In this document: positions 25,917 through 34,158 of the stretch, one piece after another
Position numbering within the stretch: position 1 is the first letter of the stretch
How the letters are laid out: each line of letters begins with the position of its first letter
Source of the DNA: Arthrobacter sp. RIT-PI-e
GTDB lineage: Bacteria; Actinomycetota; Actinomycetes; Actinomycetales; Micrococcaceae
Reading direction: 5' to 3'
DNA length: 50,445 bases
NCBI RefSeq assembly: GCF_001187915.1
Contig: NZ_LGIU01000100.1
Span: forward strand, 1-50,445
Made by a program: the position numbers and the translations under genes
The notes under the pieces: generated by a model
Databases searched by the model: none
What the model saw: only the letters and a program-made list of their open reading frames with translations
Told to the model about the DNA's origin: nothing

Positions 25917-26894
25917 ATGGCACATATGGGACGGGTCCTGATCCTCGGCGGCACGGCGTGGCTGGGCCGCCTCCTGGCCGAGAAGCTCATCGACGACGGC
26001 GACGACGTCACGTGCCTGGCCCGGGGGACAGCGGGACCGCCGCCGGCGGGGACCACGTTCGTCCGCGCCGACCGGGATAATCCCGATGCCTATGCGGCCG
26101 TCCGGGACACCGCGTGGGACGAGGTGGTCGAGCTCTCCTGGGACCCCGACCACGTCGCGGGGGCCCTCGGCGCCCTGGCCGATCGGGCCGCACACTGGAC
26201 GCTGGTCTCCTCCGTCTCCGTGTACGCCTCCGACGCCGAACCGGACGCCGGCGAGACCGCGGCGCTGCACGAGGCGACCGATCCCGCCGATTACGCCTCC
26301 GCGAAGGTCACGGCCGAGCACGCCTCCGGAGCGGCTCTCGGCGGGAGACTGCTGGTGGTCCGCGCCGGACTGATATCCGGCCCCGGGGACGGCAGCGACC
26401 GCTTCGGTTACTGGGTCTCACGCCTCGCCCTCGCCGGGCACGGGGACGTGCTGGCCCCGGTCGTCGCCGATCGCTTCGTCCAGGCCATCGACGTCCGCGA
26501 CCTCGCCGGGTGGATGATCCGCGCAGGGCGGTCCGGGGTGACGGGGGTGGTCAACGCCGTCGGCGAGAGCACCCCGTTCGGCACCCTGCTGACCTCGGCG
26601 CGGGAGGTGGGTGGCCATACGGGCGCGCTCGTGGAGGCCTCCCCGGAATGGCTGGCGGAGCAGGGGGTCGCCTACTGGGCGGGTCCGCGCTCTCTGCCCC
26701 TGTGGCTGCCGGAGGACCTCTCCGGGTTCTCCCGACGGAGCAACGCCGCGTTCCGGGCCGCCGGTGGCACGCTGCGGAGCCTGCGGCACACCCTCGTCGA
26801 CACGCTCGACGACGAGACAGCACGCGGCCTGGAACGCGGGCGTCGATCCGGGCTGGACCGGCGGGAGGAACTGGAGCTGCTCGCGAAGCTCTAG
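25917..26894 (+). CDS. NAD-dependent epimerase/dehydratase-like protein
   Basis: 325-residue extended short-chain dehydrogenase fold. The nucleotide-binding loop is GGTAWLG. WTLVSSVSVYA and DYASAKVTAEHA stand where the catalytic Ser-Tyr-Lys lie, the tyrosine in DYASAK. A central segment VQAIDVRDLAGWMI is typical of reductase-like family members. Relatives act on nucleotide sugars or as isoflavone-reductase-like enzymes; no substrate can be named. Starts at ATG 25917 or 25926 are equally plausible; neither has a ribosome site. Two small hairpins lie in the gap after the transporter gene. Confidence 0.85.
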   Translation: MAHMGRVLILGGTAWLGRLLAEKLIDDGDDVTCLARGTAGPPPAGTTFVRADRDNPDAYAAVRDTAWDEVVELSWDPDHVAGALGALADRAAHWTLVSSVSVYASDAEPDAGETAALHEATDPADYASAKVTAEHASGAALGGRLLVVRAGLISGPGDGSDRFGYWVSRLALAGHGDVLAPVVADRFVQAIDVRDLAGWMIRAGRSGVTGVVNAVGESTPFGTLLTSAREVGGHTGALVEASPEWLAEQGVAYWAGPRSLPLWLPEDLSGFSRRSNAAFRAAGGTLRSLRHTLVDTLDDETARGLERGRRSGLDRREELELLAKL

Positions 26895-26916
26895 TCCCCC
26901 CTGCCGGTCCCGAAGG

Positions 26917-27825
26917 TCACAGGGCCGAGATCGTCCATCCGGTCCGGTGCACGGCCCCGGGTTCGAGCACCACGAGGTCCTCCCCCGTGTTGAAGGCCTC
27001 CGGCGGGCAGGTCATGGGTTCGACGGCGAGGCCGAGCCGGGTGCTCTCGGGCTTCTTCGGGAGATCCGCCGTGTGGATCTGCACCCACGGGCAGGTACCG
27101 TCCCACGTCATCATCACGCCCGTGCCCGCTGCCGGGTCGAGCACCCGCACGGTCGCCATGCCCTCACCGTCCCGGGTCAGCGCGGTGAACGCGTGGTCGA
27201 TCTGCACGTCGTCGATCCGGTGCTGCGCCCGGAAGTCGAAGGGTGTCCCGTCCACGGGTTCCTTGGCCACGGGCAGCAGTCGGTCAGGGGTGACCGTGAG
27301 GACGGCGGCGGCCGGGAGCTCCAGTTGCCAGTCGTCCAAGGGGGAGGTGCCTGCGAGCAGGTACGGGTGCGGGCACACCCCGTACGGCGCCCTCCGCTGC
27401 CCGGTGTTCCGCGCCGAGATCTCGGTGGAGAAGCCTTCCTCCCCCACGCTGAAACGCGCCTGGATGGACACGCGGAAGGGGTAGGCGTCGCGGGGCTCGA
27501 TGGTGCAGGCCAGCGTCACCGAGGACGCCGTGCGCTCCACCAGGTCCCAGGGGACGTCGTACACGAGCCCGTGCAGGGCCGTGCCCCGCTCCGGCTCGTT
27601 GATCGGCAGCGTGTACTCCACGCCGTCGAAGGTGTACCGCCCGTCGGCGATGCGGTTGGGCCACGGTGCGACGAACGCGCCACGGAAGTTCGGCATCTGC
27701 TCCTCGGCACCGAAGCCGACCACGAGCGGCCGGCCCCGGTGGGTCAGCTCACGGACGGTGGCACCGAGGCCGAGGACGGCGGCGGAGTAGCCGCCGCCCT
27801 CGATCCGGTAGTCGGGTGTGTTCAT
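26917..27825 (-). CDS. galM: aldose 1-epimerase
   Basis: 302-residue mutarotase-like protein. Family segments are APWPNRIADGRYTFDG, the catalytic His in ALHGLVYDVPW, a second His in GVCPHPYL, and the acid near LAVEPMTCPPEAFN. It interconverts alpha and beta sugar anomers, here probably the arabinose released by the GH51 enzyme whose stop overlaps its start by 4 bases (ATGA). It is the last gene of the arabinofuranoside operon. Confidence 0.9.
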   Translation of the reverse strand: MNTPDYRIEGGGYSAAVLGLGATVRELTHRGRPLVVGFGAEEQMPNFRGAFVAPWPNRIADGRYTFDGVEYTLPINEPERGTALHGLVYDVPWDLVERTASSVTLACTIEPRDAYPFRVSIQARFSVGEEGFSTEISARNTGQRRAPYGVCPHPYLLAGTSPLDDWQLELPAAAVLTVTPDRLLPVAKEPVDGTPFDFRAQHRIDDVQIDHAFTALTRDGEGMATVRVLDPAAGTGVMMTWDGTCPWVQIHTADLPKKPESTRLGLAVEPMTCPPEAFNTGEDLVVLEPGAVHRTGWTISAL

Positions 27826-29333
27826 GCGAGGGAGACTGCCGTCCACGACACCGGTGGGAGCGTGATGGTCACGGAGCCGCCGTCGAGCGTGGCCGAGGTG
27901 TTGGCCTTCATGCCCACGCGCTCGGGCTCCTCGAGGGTGTTCTTGGCGTACACGTCGTCGTCGAACAACGACTGCGCATCCAGGGTGGCGAACTCGCCGA
28001 GGGCCGCGACGTCGATGGTCACCGTGGTCTCCTCGGTCTGGGAGCGGTTCACGAGGAACACGGCTGCGGCGCCGGTCGCGTCGTCGTGCGTGGCCACCGC
28101 ATCCACGAGCGACACGGTGCCGTACTCCTTGCTCTCGTAGGTCCCGGCGTCGAGCTTGAGCTCCAGGACGGAGCCCTGGGCCAGCCTCGAGGTGAGCGCG
28201 AACGGGAAGAACGTGGTCTGCCGCCAGGCCGGTCCGCCGGGCTCGGTCATGATCGGGGCGATCACGTTGACCAGCTGCGCCAGCGACGCCGAGGTCACGC
28301 GGTCCGCGTGCTTCAGCAGCGAGATCATGAGGTTGCCGAACACCACGGCGTCGGCGACCGAGTAGCAGTCCTCGAGCAGGCGCGGGGCCACGGGCCAGTT
28401 GTCGAGGCCTTCGATCTTGTCGACGTTCTCGAAGCGGCTGATGTACCAGACGTTCCACTCGTCGAAGGAGATGTTGATGGTCTTCGAGCTGCCGCGCACC
28501 GCCTTCACGTGGTCGGCGGTGGCCACCACGGACTCGATGAAGTGGTCCATGTCGACGGCGGAGGCGAGGAACGAGCCGAGGTCGCCGTCCTTCTCCTCGT
28601 AGTAGGCGTGGCAGGAGATGTAGTCGACGTCGTCGTACGTGTGCGAGAGGACCACACGCTCCCACTCACCGAAGGTGGGCATGTGGGCGCTGGAGGAACC
28701 GCACGCCACGAGCTGGATCGAGGGGTCGAGCTGGCGCATGGCCTTGGCGGTGCGCGAGGCGATCTTGCCGTAGTCCTCGGCGGAGCGGTGGCCGAGCTGC
28801 CAGGGGCCGTCCATCTCGTTGCCGAGGCACCAGATCTTCACGTCGAAGGGCTCGGTCCGGCCGTTGGCAGCACGCTGTTCCGCGAGCGCGGTGCCCTTGG
28901 GCAGGTTCGAGTACTCGAGGAGCTCGAGCGCCTCGGCCGTACCCCGGGTACCGAGGTTGACGGCGAGCATGAGGTCGCTGCCCACCTTCTCGAGCCAGGA
29001 GGCGAACTCGTGCATGCCCACCTGGTTGGTCTCGGTGGAGTGCCAGGCGAGGTCCAGGCGGGTGGGACGCTGCTCGCGCGGGCCCACGCTGTCCTCCCAT
29101 TTGAACCCGGAGACGAAGTTACCGCCCGGGTAGCGGATGGTGGAGACACCCATCTCCTTGACGAGCTCGATGACGTCCTGGCGGAAGCCCTCGCCGTCGG
29201 CGCTCTCGTGGCCGGGCTCGTGGATGCCGTCGTAGACGTGGCGTCCGAGGTGTTCCACGAATCCGCCGAAGATGTTGCGGTTGATCCGGCCGACCGTGAA
29301 GTGCGGGTCGAGCGTGAGACGTGCGTTCTGCAT
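27822..29333 (-). CDS. abfA: alpha-L-arabinofuranosidase, GH51
   Basis: 503-residue intracellular glycosidase (no signal peptide). The acid/base Glu173 is in CLGNEMDGPW and the nucleophile Glu292 in SFDEWNVWY. Other GH51 marks are GGFVEHLGRHVYDGI and RYPGGNFVSG. It releases arabinose from arabino-oligosaccharides brought in by the upstream ABC proteins. The ATG follows a GAAAGAAAG purine stretch, with 45 bases after the permease stop. Confidence 0.94.
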   Translation of the reverse strand: MQNARLTLDPHFTVGRINRNIFGGFVEHLGRHVYDGIHEPGHESADGEGFRQDVIELVKEMGVSTIRYPGGNFVSGFKWEDSVGPREQRPTRLDLAWHSTETNQVGMHEFASWLEKVGSDLMLAVNLGTRGTAEALELLEYSNLPKGTALAEQRAANGRTEPFDVKIWCLGNEMDGPWQLGHRSAEDYGKIASRTAKAMRQLDPSIQLVACGSSSAHMPTFGEWERVVLSHTYDDVDYISCHAYYEEKDGDLGSFLASAVDMDHFIESVVATADHVKAVRGSSKTINISFDEWNVWYISRFENVDKIEGLDNWPVAPRLLEDCYSVADAVVFGNLMISLLKHADRVTSASLAQLVNVIAPIMTEPGGPAWRQTTFFPFALTSRLAQGSVLELKLDAGTYESKEYGTVSLVDAVATHDDATGAAAVFLVNRSQTEETTVTIDVAALGEFATLDAQSLFDDDVYAKNTLEEPERVGMKANTSATLDGGSVTITLPPVSWTAVSLA

Positions 29334-29378
29334 CGAACTACTTTCTTTCGAAGGTGTCAGGTCTGGGAACGGGCGAGG

Positions 29379-30308
29379 CTACTTGAGCGAGCCCAGGGAC
29401 AGTCCGCCCTGCCAGTACTTCTGGAGGGAGAGGAAGGCGATGATCAGCGGGATGATCGAGATGAAGGCACCCGCTGTGATGAGGTTCCACAGCGCCTCGC
29501 CGCCGCTTCCGGCGTTCGAGAGGGCCGTCCATCCGTTGAGCCCCACGGTGACGGGCAGCAGCAGCGGGTCGGTCAGCACGGCGAGCGGCAGGAAGAAGTT
29601 GTTCCAGGTACCCACCACCGAGAGCAGGAGCACCGTGACGATGCCCGGGCGGAGCAGGGGGAGCGCCACCTGGAAGAACGTGCGGATCTCGCCGGCGCCG
29701 TCGATCCGCGCGGCGTCGAGGAGCTCGTCCGGGACGGCGTCCTGGGTGAACACCCGCATGAGGTAGACACCGAAGGGGCTGAGCAGCGAGGGCAGGATGA
29801 CGGCCCAGATGGTGTTGATCAGGCCCACCTCGCTGAGGAGGACGAACGTGGGGATCACGAGTGCGGTGAGCGGCACCATGACGGCGCCGAGGAGGACACC
29901 GAAGAACGCGGTACGGCCCCTGAACCTGTACTTCGCGAAACCGTACCCGGCGAGGACCGCCAGGACGGTGGCTCCCAGGCCACCGGAGATGGCGTACAGG
30001 AAGGAGTTGCCGAGCCACCGCCAGTAGATGCCGTCCTGCCGTTCGAACAGTCCCTGGATGTTGCTGAAGAAGTGGAACTCGTCGTCGAACCAGAGGGGCC
30101 CGCCGCTGCCACCGAAGAGGCCGGGGGTGTCCTTGGTGCTCGCCACCGTCAGCCACCAGAGCGGCGTGATGAAGTAGATGACCAGGATGAGCAGGAAGAT
30201 GTGCGAACCGATCCGGGGTCCGCCGTTGCGCGCCCGGTTCCGCGCCGCGGTGCCACGGGGCTTCCGGCGTCCGTCCTGCTCCTGAGGTGTGTCTGTCACG
30301 AGTGCCAT
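29379..30308 (-). CDS. carbohydrate ABC transporter permease (MalG/AraQ type)
   Basis: 309-residue membrane permease with about six helices. The EAA loop includes ELLDAARIDGAGEIRTFFQVALP for ATPase docking. The N-terminal cytoplasmic tail is rich in Arg and Gly. It pairs with the permease just upstream (3-base gap). No ATPase gene is in the operon, so it presumably uses a shared MsiK-like ATPase encoded elsewhere (inference from actinobacterial sugar transporters). Confidence 0.92.
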   Translation of the reverse strand: MALVTDTPQEQDGRRKPRGTAARNRARNGGPRIGSHIFLLILVIYFITPLWWLTVASTKDTPGLFGGSGGPLWFDDEFHFFSNIQGLFERQDGIYWRWLGNSFLYAISGGLGATVLAVLAGYGFAKYRFRGRTAFFGVLLGAVMVPLTALVIPTFVLLSEVGLINTIWAVILPSLLSPFGVYLMRVFTQDAVPDELLDAARIDGAGEIRTFFQVALPLLRPGIVTVLLLSVVGTWNNFFLPLAVLTDPLLLPVTVGLNGWTALSNAGSGGEALWNLITAGAFISIIPLIIAFLSLQKYWQGGLSLGSLK

Positions 30309-30311
30309 GGC

Positions 30312-31262
30312 TTATTTCAGTCCGCTCTGCTTGCGGGTCAGGAAGAGGAAGAGGAACGAGAACACGAAGACCACGATGCCGAGGGCGAAGGAGATCGCGG
30401 ACGCGTAGTTGAACTGGCTGTAGGAGAAGGCCAGCGAGTAGGCGTACATGTTCGGGGTGTAGGACACCGGGATGGCTCCCTGCGCCACACCTCTCAGGAC
30501 CTGCGGTTCGGTGAAGAACTGCAGGGTGCCGATCAGCGCGAAGATGACCACCATCACGAGGGAGGAGGAGATCATCGGGATCTTGATGCGCGTGGCGATC
30601 TGCCGGTCCGAGGCGCCGTCGAGCACGGCGGCCTCGTAGATCCCGGGGTCGATGCCGCGCAGGGCCGCGTAGATGATGATCATGTAGTAGCCGGCCCACT
30701 GCCAGGTCACGATGTTCACCAGGCTGCCGAAGATGTTGTCCTGGGAGAGGAACTCGGGGGCCGAGAGTCCCACGAGGTTGAAGATGCTGGAGGCCGGGCC
30801 GAAGCGCGGGCTGTAGAGGAAGCCCCACATGAGGGCACCGATGACCACGGGGATGGCGTAGGGGACGAAGATCATCAGCCGTGAGAACTTCGATGCCCAG
30901 GTGGCCAGGTTGTCCAGCACGAGCGCCGCGAGCAGCGCGACGATCATCTGGGCGGGGATCATGATGAGCGCGAACTTCGCCACGGTGGCGAGCCCGCCGA
31001 GGAAGATCGGGTCCGTGAACGCCTTGATGTAGTTGTCCGCGCCCACGAAGTCCGTCCCTGCGGCGAGGGTGTTGGTGAACAGGCTCATCCGGAAGGCGTA
31101 GGCCAACGGCAGGATGAGGAAGGTGATGAAGACGACGGCGAAGGGTGCTACGAAGAGCCAACCCCAGCGTTGCCTGCGACGGAAGTTCCGATCGGGGCGG
31201 TGGTCGCTCTTCGATGACACATCGGCGTGACGTGACGACGCCTGTGTGCTGGTCGTGGCCAT
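30312..31262 (-). CDS. carbohydrate ABC transporter permease (MalF/AraP type)
   Basis: 316-residue permease. After a charged N-terminal tail comes WGWLFVAPFAVVFITFLILP as first helix. Six helices are visible in all, and the EAA loop is GIYEAAVLDGASDRQIATRIKIP. The ATG at 31262 follows GAGGAAAG. A long open frame upstream in the same phase is antisense or intergenic and was not used. It forms the membrane channel with the next gene product. Confidence 0.92.
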   Translation of the reverse strand: MATTSTQASSRHADVSSKSDHRPDRNFRRRQRWGWLFVAPFAVVFITFLILPLAYAFRMSLFTNTLAAGTDFVGADNYIKAFTDPIFLGGLATVAKFALIMIPAQMIVALLAALVLDNLATWASKFSRLMIFVPYAIPVVIGALMWGFLYSPRFGPASSIFNLVGLSAPEFLSQDNIFGSLVNIVTWQWAGYYMIIIYAALRGIDPGIYEAAVLDGASDRQIATRIKIPMISSSLVMVVIFALIGTLQFFTEPQVLRGVAQGAIPVSYTPNMYAYSLAFSYSQFNYASAISFALGIVVFVFSFLFLFLTRKQSGLK

Positions 31263-31321
31263 GGGATGTCTTTCCTCGGGCTGGCGGATATCACGGAGAT
31301 GGCCCCTCGAAGGGGGCTGTG

Positions 31322-31357
31322 CGGGAGGGCGCCCGCGGCGACGCGGGCACCCTCCCG
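31322..31357 (-). other. strong intercistronic hairpin after the binding-protein gene
   Basis: 16-bp arms with a 4-base loop; the single non-Watson-Crick position becomes a U-G wobble in the minus-strand RNA. It begins seven bases after the binding-protein stop. A second small stem (CCCCT-TCG-AGGGG) follows. Role as for the stem in the amino acid operon: mRNA protection and unequal expression. Confidence 0.7.
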
Positions 31358-31363
31358 GGGGGA

Positions 31364-32713
31364 CTACTTCAGGGTGAAGCCCTGCTCGGTCGCATACTGC
31401 TCGAGCGATGCCTGGAGGTCGTCGAGCGCCTGGCCGCCGTCCTTCTCGCCCTGGACCATCGCGTAGATCTGCTCGGTGAGCTGGTCGTAGGCGTAGTTCT
31501 GGAACGGGCTGAACGTGGCACCCTCGTACCCTGCGGCGGCATCGAGGAACACCTCCTTGTTGATCTGCTGCCCGCCGAAGAACTCGTACTCCTTGTCCGC
31601 GAACTCGGTGGAGTCGAGGACCGGCGCGTAGGACGGGAACAGGGCGCCCTCGTCCACGCCGAGGTTCATGCCCTCCTCGTTGCCGAAGATGTTCATCGCG
31701 ACCCGGGCTGCGAGATCCTTGTCGGAGGCCTGCTCGGTCACGGCGAAGGTGGAACCACCCCAGTTCACCTGGACGGGGTCCGCGGCGTCCCACTGGGGCA
31801 GCGGGGCTGCACGCCAGACGGCCTCGGGATCCGCATCGGAGAGACCCTGCAGGTAGCCGGGACCCCAGGCGGCCGCGAGGTACACGGCGTAGGAGCCGTC
31901 CACGAGCTTGGTGTTGTAGTCGGCGGTGAACGCGTCGTCGGTGGCCACCAAACCGTCCTCGACGAGGCCGTTCCAGTACTCGAGCACCTGCTTGGCGCCG
32001 TCGTCGTTGACGTTGATGCCGATCTCCTGCGGGTTCGCGGAATCGTACTCGAAGGGGGTGGAGCCCGCCTGCGCGAAGAGCGCCTGGTTGAAGGCACGCC
32101 CGTTGGTGGGGAAGTCCGCGATGACCGCGTCGCTCCCGGACTCCTTGAGGGTGCGGGCCGCGGCCTCGAACTCCTCCCAGGTGGTGGGCACCTCGATGCC
32201 GGCGGCGTCGAAGATGTCCTGGCGGTAGAGCATGCCCATGGGCCCGCCGTCCACCGGGATGGCGTAGACGGCGTCGCCGCTGGAGGCGTCCTCCCAGGCT
32301 CCCTCGGCGTAGTCACCCTTGACGTCGTTCGCACCGTACTCGGTGAGGTCCACGAGGGCGTTGCGGATGGTGAAGCTGGAGAGGACCTCGGACTCGAGCT
32401 GGATGACGTCGGGGGCACCGGAGCCGGACTCGATCGAGGTGGAGAACCGGGTGTACTCGTCGTTGCCCTGGCCCGCGTTGGTCCAGCAGATCTGGACGTC
32501 GTCGTTGGCGTTGTTGAACTGGTCCACCACCTGGTCGAACGCCGGATACCAGGCCCAGACGGTCACCTGCGGTGCCTCGGTGTTGACCACGGTGTTGGTG
32601 CAGGATGCGGCGGCGGCCTCGCCACCCTCGCCGCCTCCTCCTCCGGAGCAGCCGGTCAGTGCTACGGCGGTGGCGGCTACGATGCCGGCCGATGCCAGGA
32701 ACTTGGCTTTCAT
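31364..32713 (-). CDS. carbohydrate-binding lipoprotein of the arabinofuranoside ABC transporter
   Basis: 449 residues. Signal peptide with lipobox LTGC, a Gly/Glu linker, then an SBP_bac_1 fold with QVTVWAWYPAFDQVVDQFNN, PDVIQLESEV, AIPVDGGPMGMLYRQDIFDAAG and PTTWEEFEAAARTL. It binds an oligosaccharide outside the membrane. The ligand is inferred from the GH51 gene downstream. The ATG at 32713 is preceded by GAGGAAGC. A roughly 285-base gap before it holds the operon promoter and a LacI operator pair. Confidence 0.92.
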   Translation of the reverse strand: MKAKFLASAGIVAATAVALTGCSGGGGGEGGEAAAASCTNTVVNTEAPQVTVWAWYPAFDQVVDQFNNANDDVQICWTNAGQGNDEYTRFSTSIESGSGAPDVIQLESEVLSSFTIRNALVDLTEYGANDVKGDYAEGAWEDASSGDAVYAIPVDGGPMGMLYRQDIFDAAGIEVPTTWEEFEAAARTLKESGSDAVIADFPTNGRAFNQALFAQAGSTPFEYDSANPQEIGINVNDDGAKQVLEYWNGLVEDGLVATDDAFTADYNTKLVDGSYAVYLAAAWGPGYLQGLSDADPEAVWRAAPLPQWDAADPVQVNWGGSTFAVTEQASDKDLAARVAMNIFGNEEGMNLGVDEGALFPSYAPVLDSTEFADKEYEFFGGQQINKEVFLDAAAGYEGATFSPFQNYAYDQLTEQIYAMVQGEKDGGQALDDLQASLEQYATEQGFTLK

Positions 32714-32902
32714 GTCTTTTGCTTCCTCTCGCGGTGGTGATCCACCGTGGCCCGCCCCGCGGCGGCCGGTCCAGGTACTGCAGGAAGGAGGATCTCCGTG
32801 GCGATACGTGCTCGCCAACTCGAATCTCCGTTGATCCGGGTCCGTCCTCATGCAGGTCGCCTCGTCCTACGAGGCCGCCCTGTACGCTCCGGGTCCGTTG
32901 TT

Positions 32903-32927
32903 TACATCGTTGTAGGTAAACGATGTA
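32903..32927. promoter_or_regulatory. LacI-family operator of the arabinofuranoside operon
   Basis: TACATCGTT and AACGATGTA (9-bp arms, perfect) are separated by 7 bases. The left part reads TACATCGTTGTA, one base away from the perfect palindrome TACAACGTTGTA before the regulator gene. It lies about 190 bases before the binding-protein ATG. A 7-bp hairpin (arms GCCTCGT and ACGAGGC, 32859-32875) sits between operator and gene. No other gene is seen in 32714-32998. Confidence 0.7.
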
Positions 32928-32998
32928 GAGAAATCATGCAGAGTGATGGGTGTCACTGTCAAGCGGCTCAGGGGATTTTCTGCGTCACAACTGAACCG

Positions 32999-34015
32999 TT
33001 ACCCGGCGACCTGCGAGGACTCCCGCTCGACGAGCCGGAACCGGGCCTCGATCTCACGTGGTGGGCGGTCGGCGTCGCCCTCCGAGATGCGCTCCTGGAG
33101 CACACGGACGGCGGTGTCGGCGATCTCTGCCCTCCCGGGGTCGATCGTGGACAGGGTGGGCAGGGAGTACTGCCCCTCGTCCAGGTCGTCGAACCCGATC
33201 ACCGCCACGTCGTCGGGGATGCGCAGCCCCGCCTCCTGCAGCACCCGCATGGCCCCGAGGGCCAGGGTGTCGTTGAGACCGAAGACGGCGTCGAACTCCA
33301 CCCCGGAGTCCAGCAGCTCGCGCATGGTGGTGGCACCGTTGGACCGGTGCCAGAGCGTGGTGTACCCCACGAGTGCGGGGTCGAAGGGTATGCCCGCCTC
33401 CTCGAGCGCCTGCTGGTAGCCACGGAGCCGGAGACCGGCGGAGCCGATGACCTCGTCCCGGTGCCCACCCACCACGGCCACGCGGCGTCGGCCCTTCGCG
33501 AGCAGATGGGCGGTGGCCGCACGCGCGGACTCGACGTTGCTCATGGTCACGTGGTCCGTGGGCCCGCCGAAGATGCGCTCGCCGAGCAGCACCAGGGGGA
33601 AGGTGACGTTCAGGTGGTGGGAATCCTCGTTGGACATGCCGAGCGGGCTGAACAGCAGCCCGTCCGTCATCTGCAGACGCGGACCCGAGAGGATCTCCAG
33701 CTCACGATCGCGATCACCGCTGGTCTGCTCGATCAGGACCTTCAGCCCCCGCCGCTCGGCCGCCTTGATGATCGCGTCCGCGAGTTCGGCGAAATAGCTC
33801 AGGGACAGCTCGGGGACGGCGAGCCCGATCACGCCGGTTTTGCCCGAACGCAGGCTCCGCGCCGAGAGGTTCGGGCTGTATCCGAGCTCCGAGATGGCCT
33901 CCACCACCCGCTGCTTGGTGTCGGCGCGGATGTGCTGGTAGTCGTTGATCACGTTGGACACGGTCTTGATCGAGACACCCGCTGCCCGCGCTACGTCCTT
34001 GAGTGTGGCAGCCAC
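32999..34015 (-). CDS. LacI-family repressor of the arabinofuranoside operon
   Basis: 338 residues. The N-terminal helix-turn-helix is TLKDVARAAGVSIKTVSNVIN with the hinge helix NLSARSLRSGKTGVIGL, followed by a periplasmic-binding-protein-like effector domain ending in TIDPGRAEIADTAVRVLQ. It probably releases DNA when arabinose or an arabino-oligosaccharide binds. It lies upstream of the operon on the same strand. A perfect palindrome stands before it and an imperfect one before the binding-protein gene, so it is likely autoregulated. The GTG at 34015 follows GGGGGAGC. An upstream start in the same frame would extend over the operator. Confidence 0.92.
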   Translation of the reverse strand: MAATLKDVARAAGVSIKTVSNVINDYQHIRADTKQRVVEAISELGYSPNLSARSLRSGKTGVIGLAVPELSLSYFAELADAIIKAAERRGLKVLIEQTSGDRDRELEILSGPRLQMTDGLLFSPLGMSNEDSHHLNVTFPLVLLGERIFGGPTDHVTMSNVESARAATAHLLAKGRRRVAVVGGHRDEVIGSAGLRLRGYQQALEEAGIPFDPALVGYTTLWHRSNGATTMRELLDSGVEFDAVFGLNDTLALGAMRVLQEAGLRIPDDVAVIGFDDLDEGQYSLPTLSTIDPGRAEIADTAVRVLQERISEGDADRPPREIEARFRLVERESSQVAG

Positions 34016-34068
34016 AACGCTCCCCCGGTCCCGCCGTGATGCCCTGTACGTCACGCGTGAGGTGAGTG

Positions 34069-34080
34069 TACAACGTTGTA
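34069..34080. promoter_or_regulatory. perfect LacI operator TACAACGTTGTA in the divergent regulator / oxidase promoter
   Basis: A 12-bp perfect palindrome. Its left edge overlaps TACACT on the complement (candidate regulator -10, 34065-34070). Its right edge overlaps TAGGAT (34079-34084), a candidate -10 for the divergent oxidase. Binding here could therefore repress both genes. Confidence 0.7.
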
Positions 34081-34158
34081 GGATGGCCGGGCACCCCTTC
34101 GACGTGTTGCCGTGGACGCTGCTCCTGCGATGGTGACACCCGCCAGACAAGGACCACC

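Noticed and set aside
27666..30884. Open frame of over 1000 codons on the + strand
   Set aside because: Wholly antisense to the arabinofuranosidase and permease genes; it is rich in Val/Gly/His/Glu as expected from the complement of GC-rich codons, with no domain.
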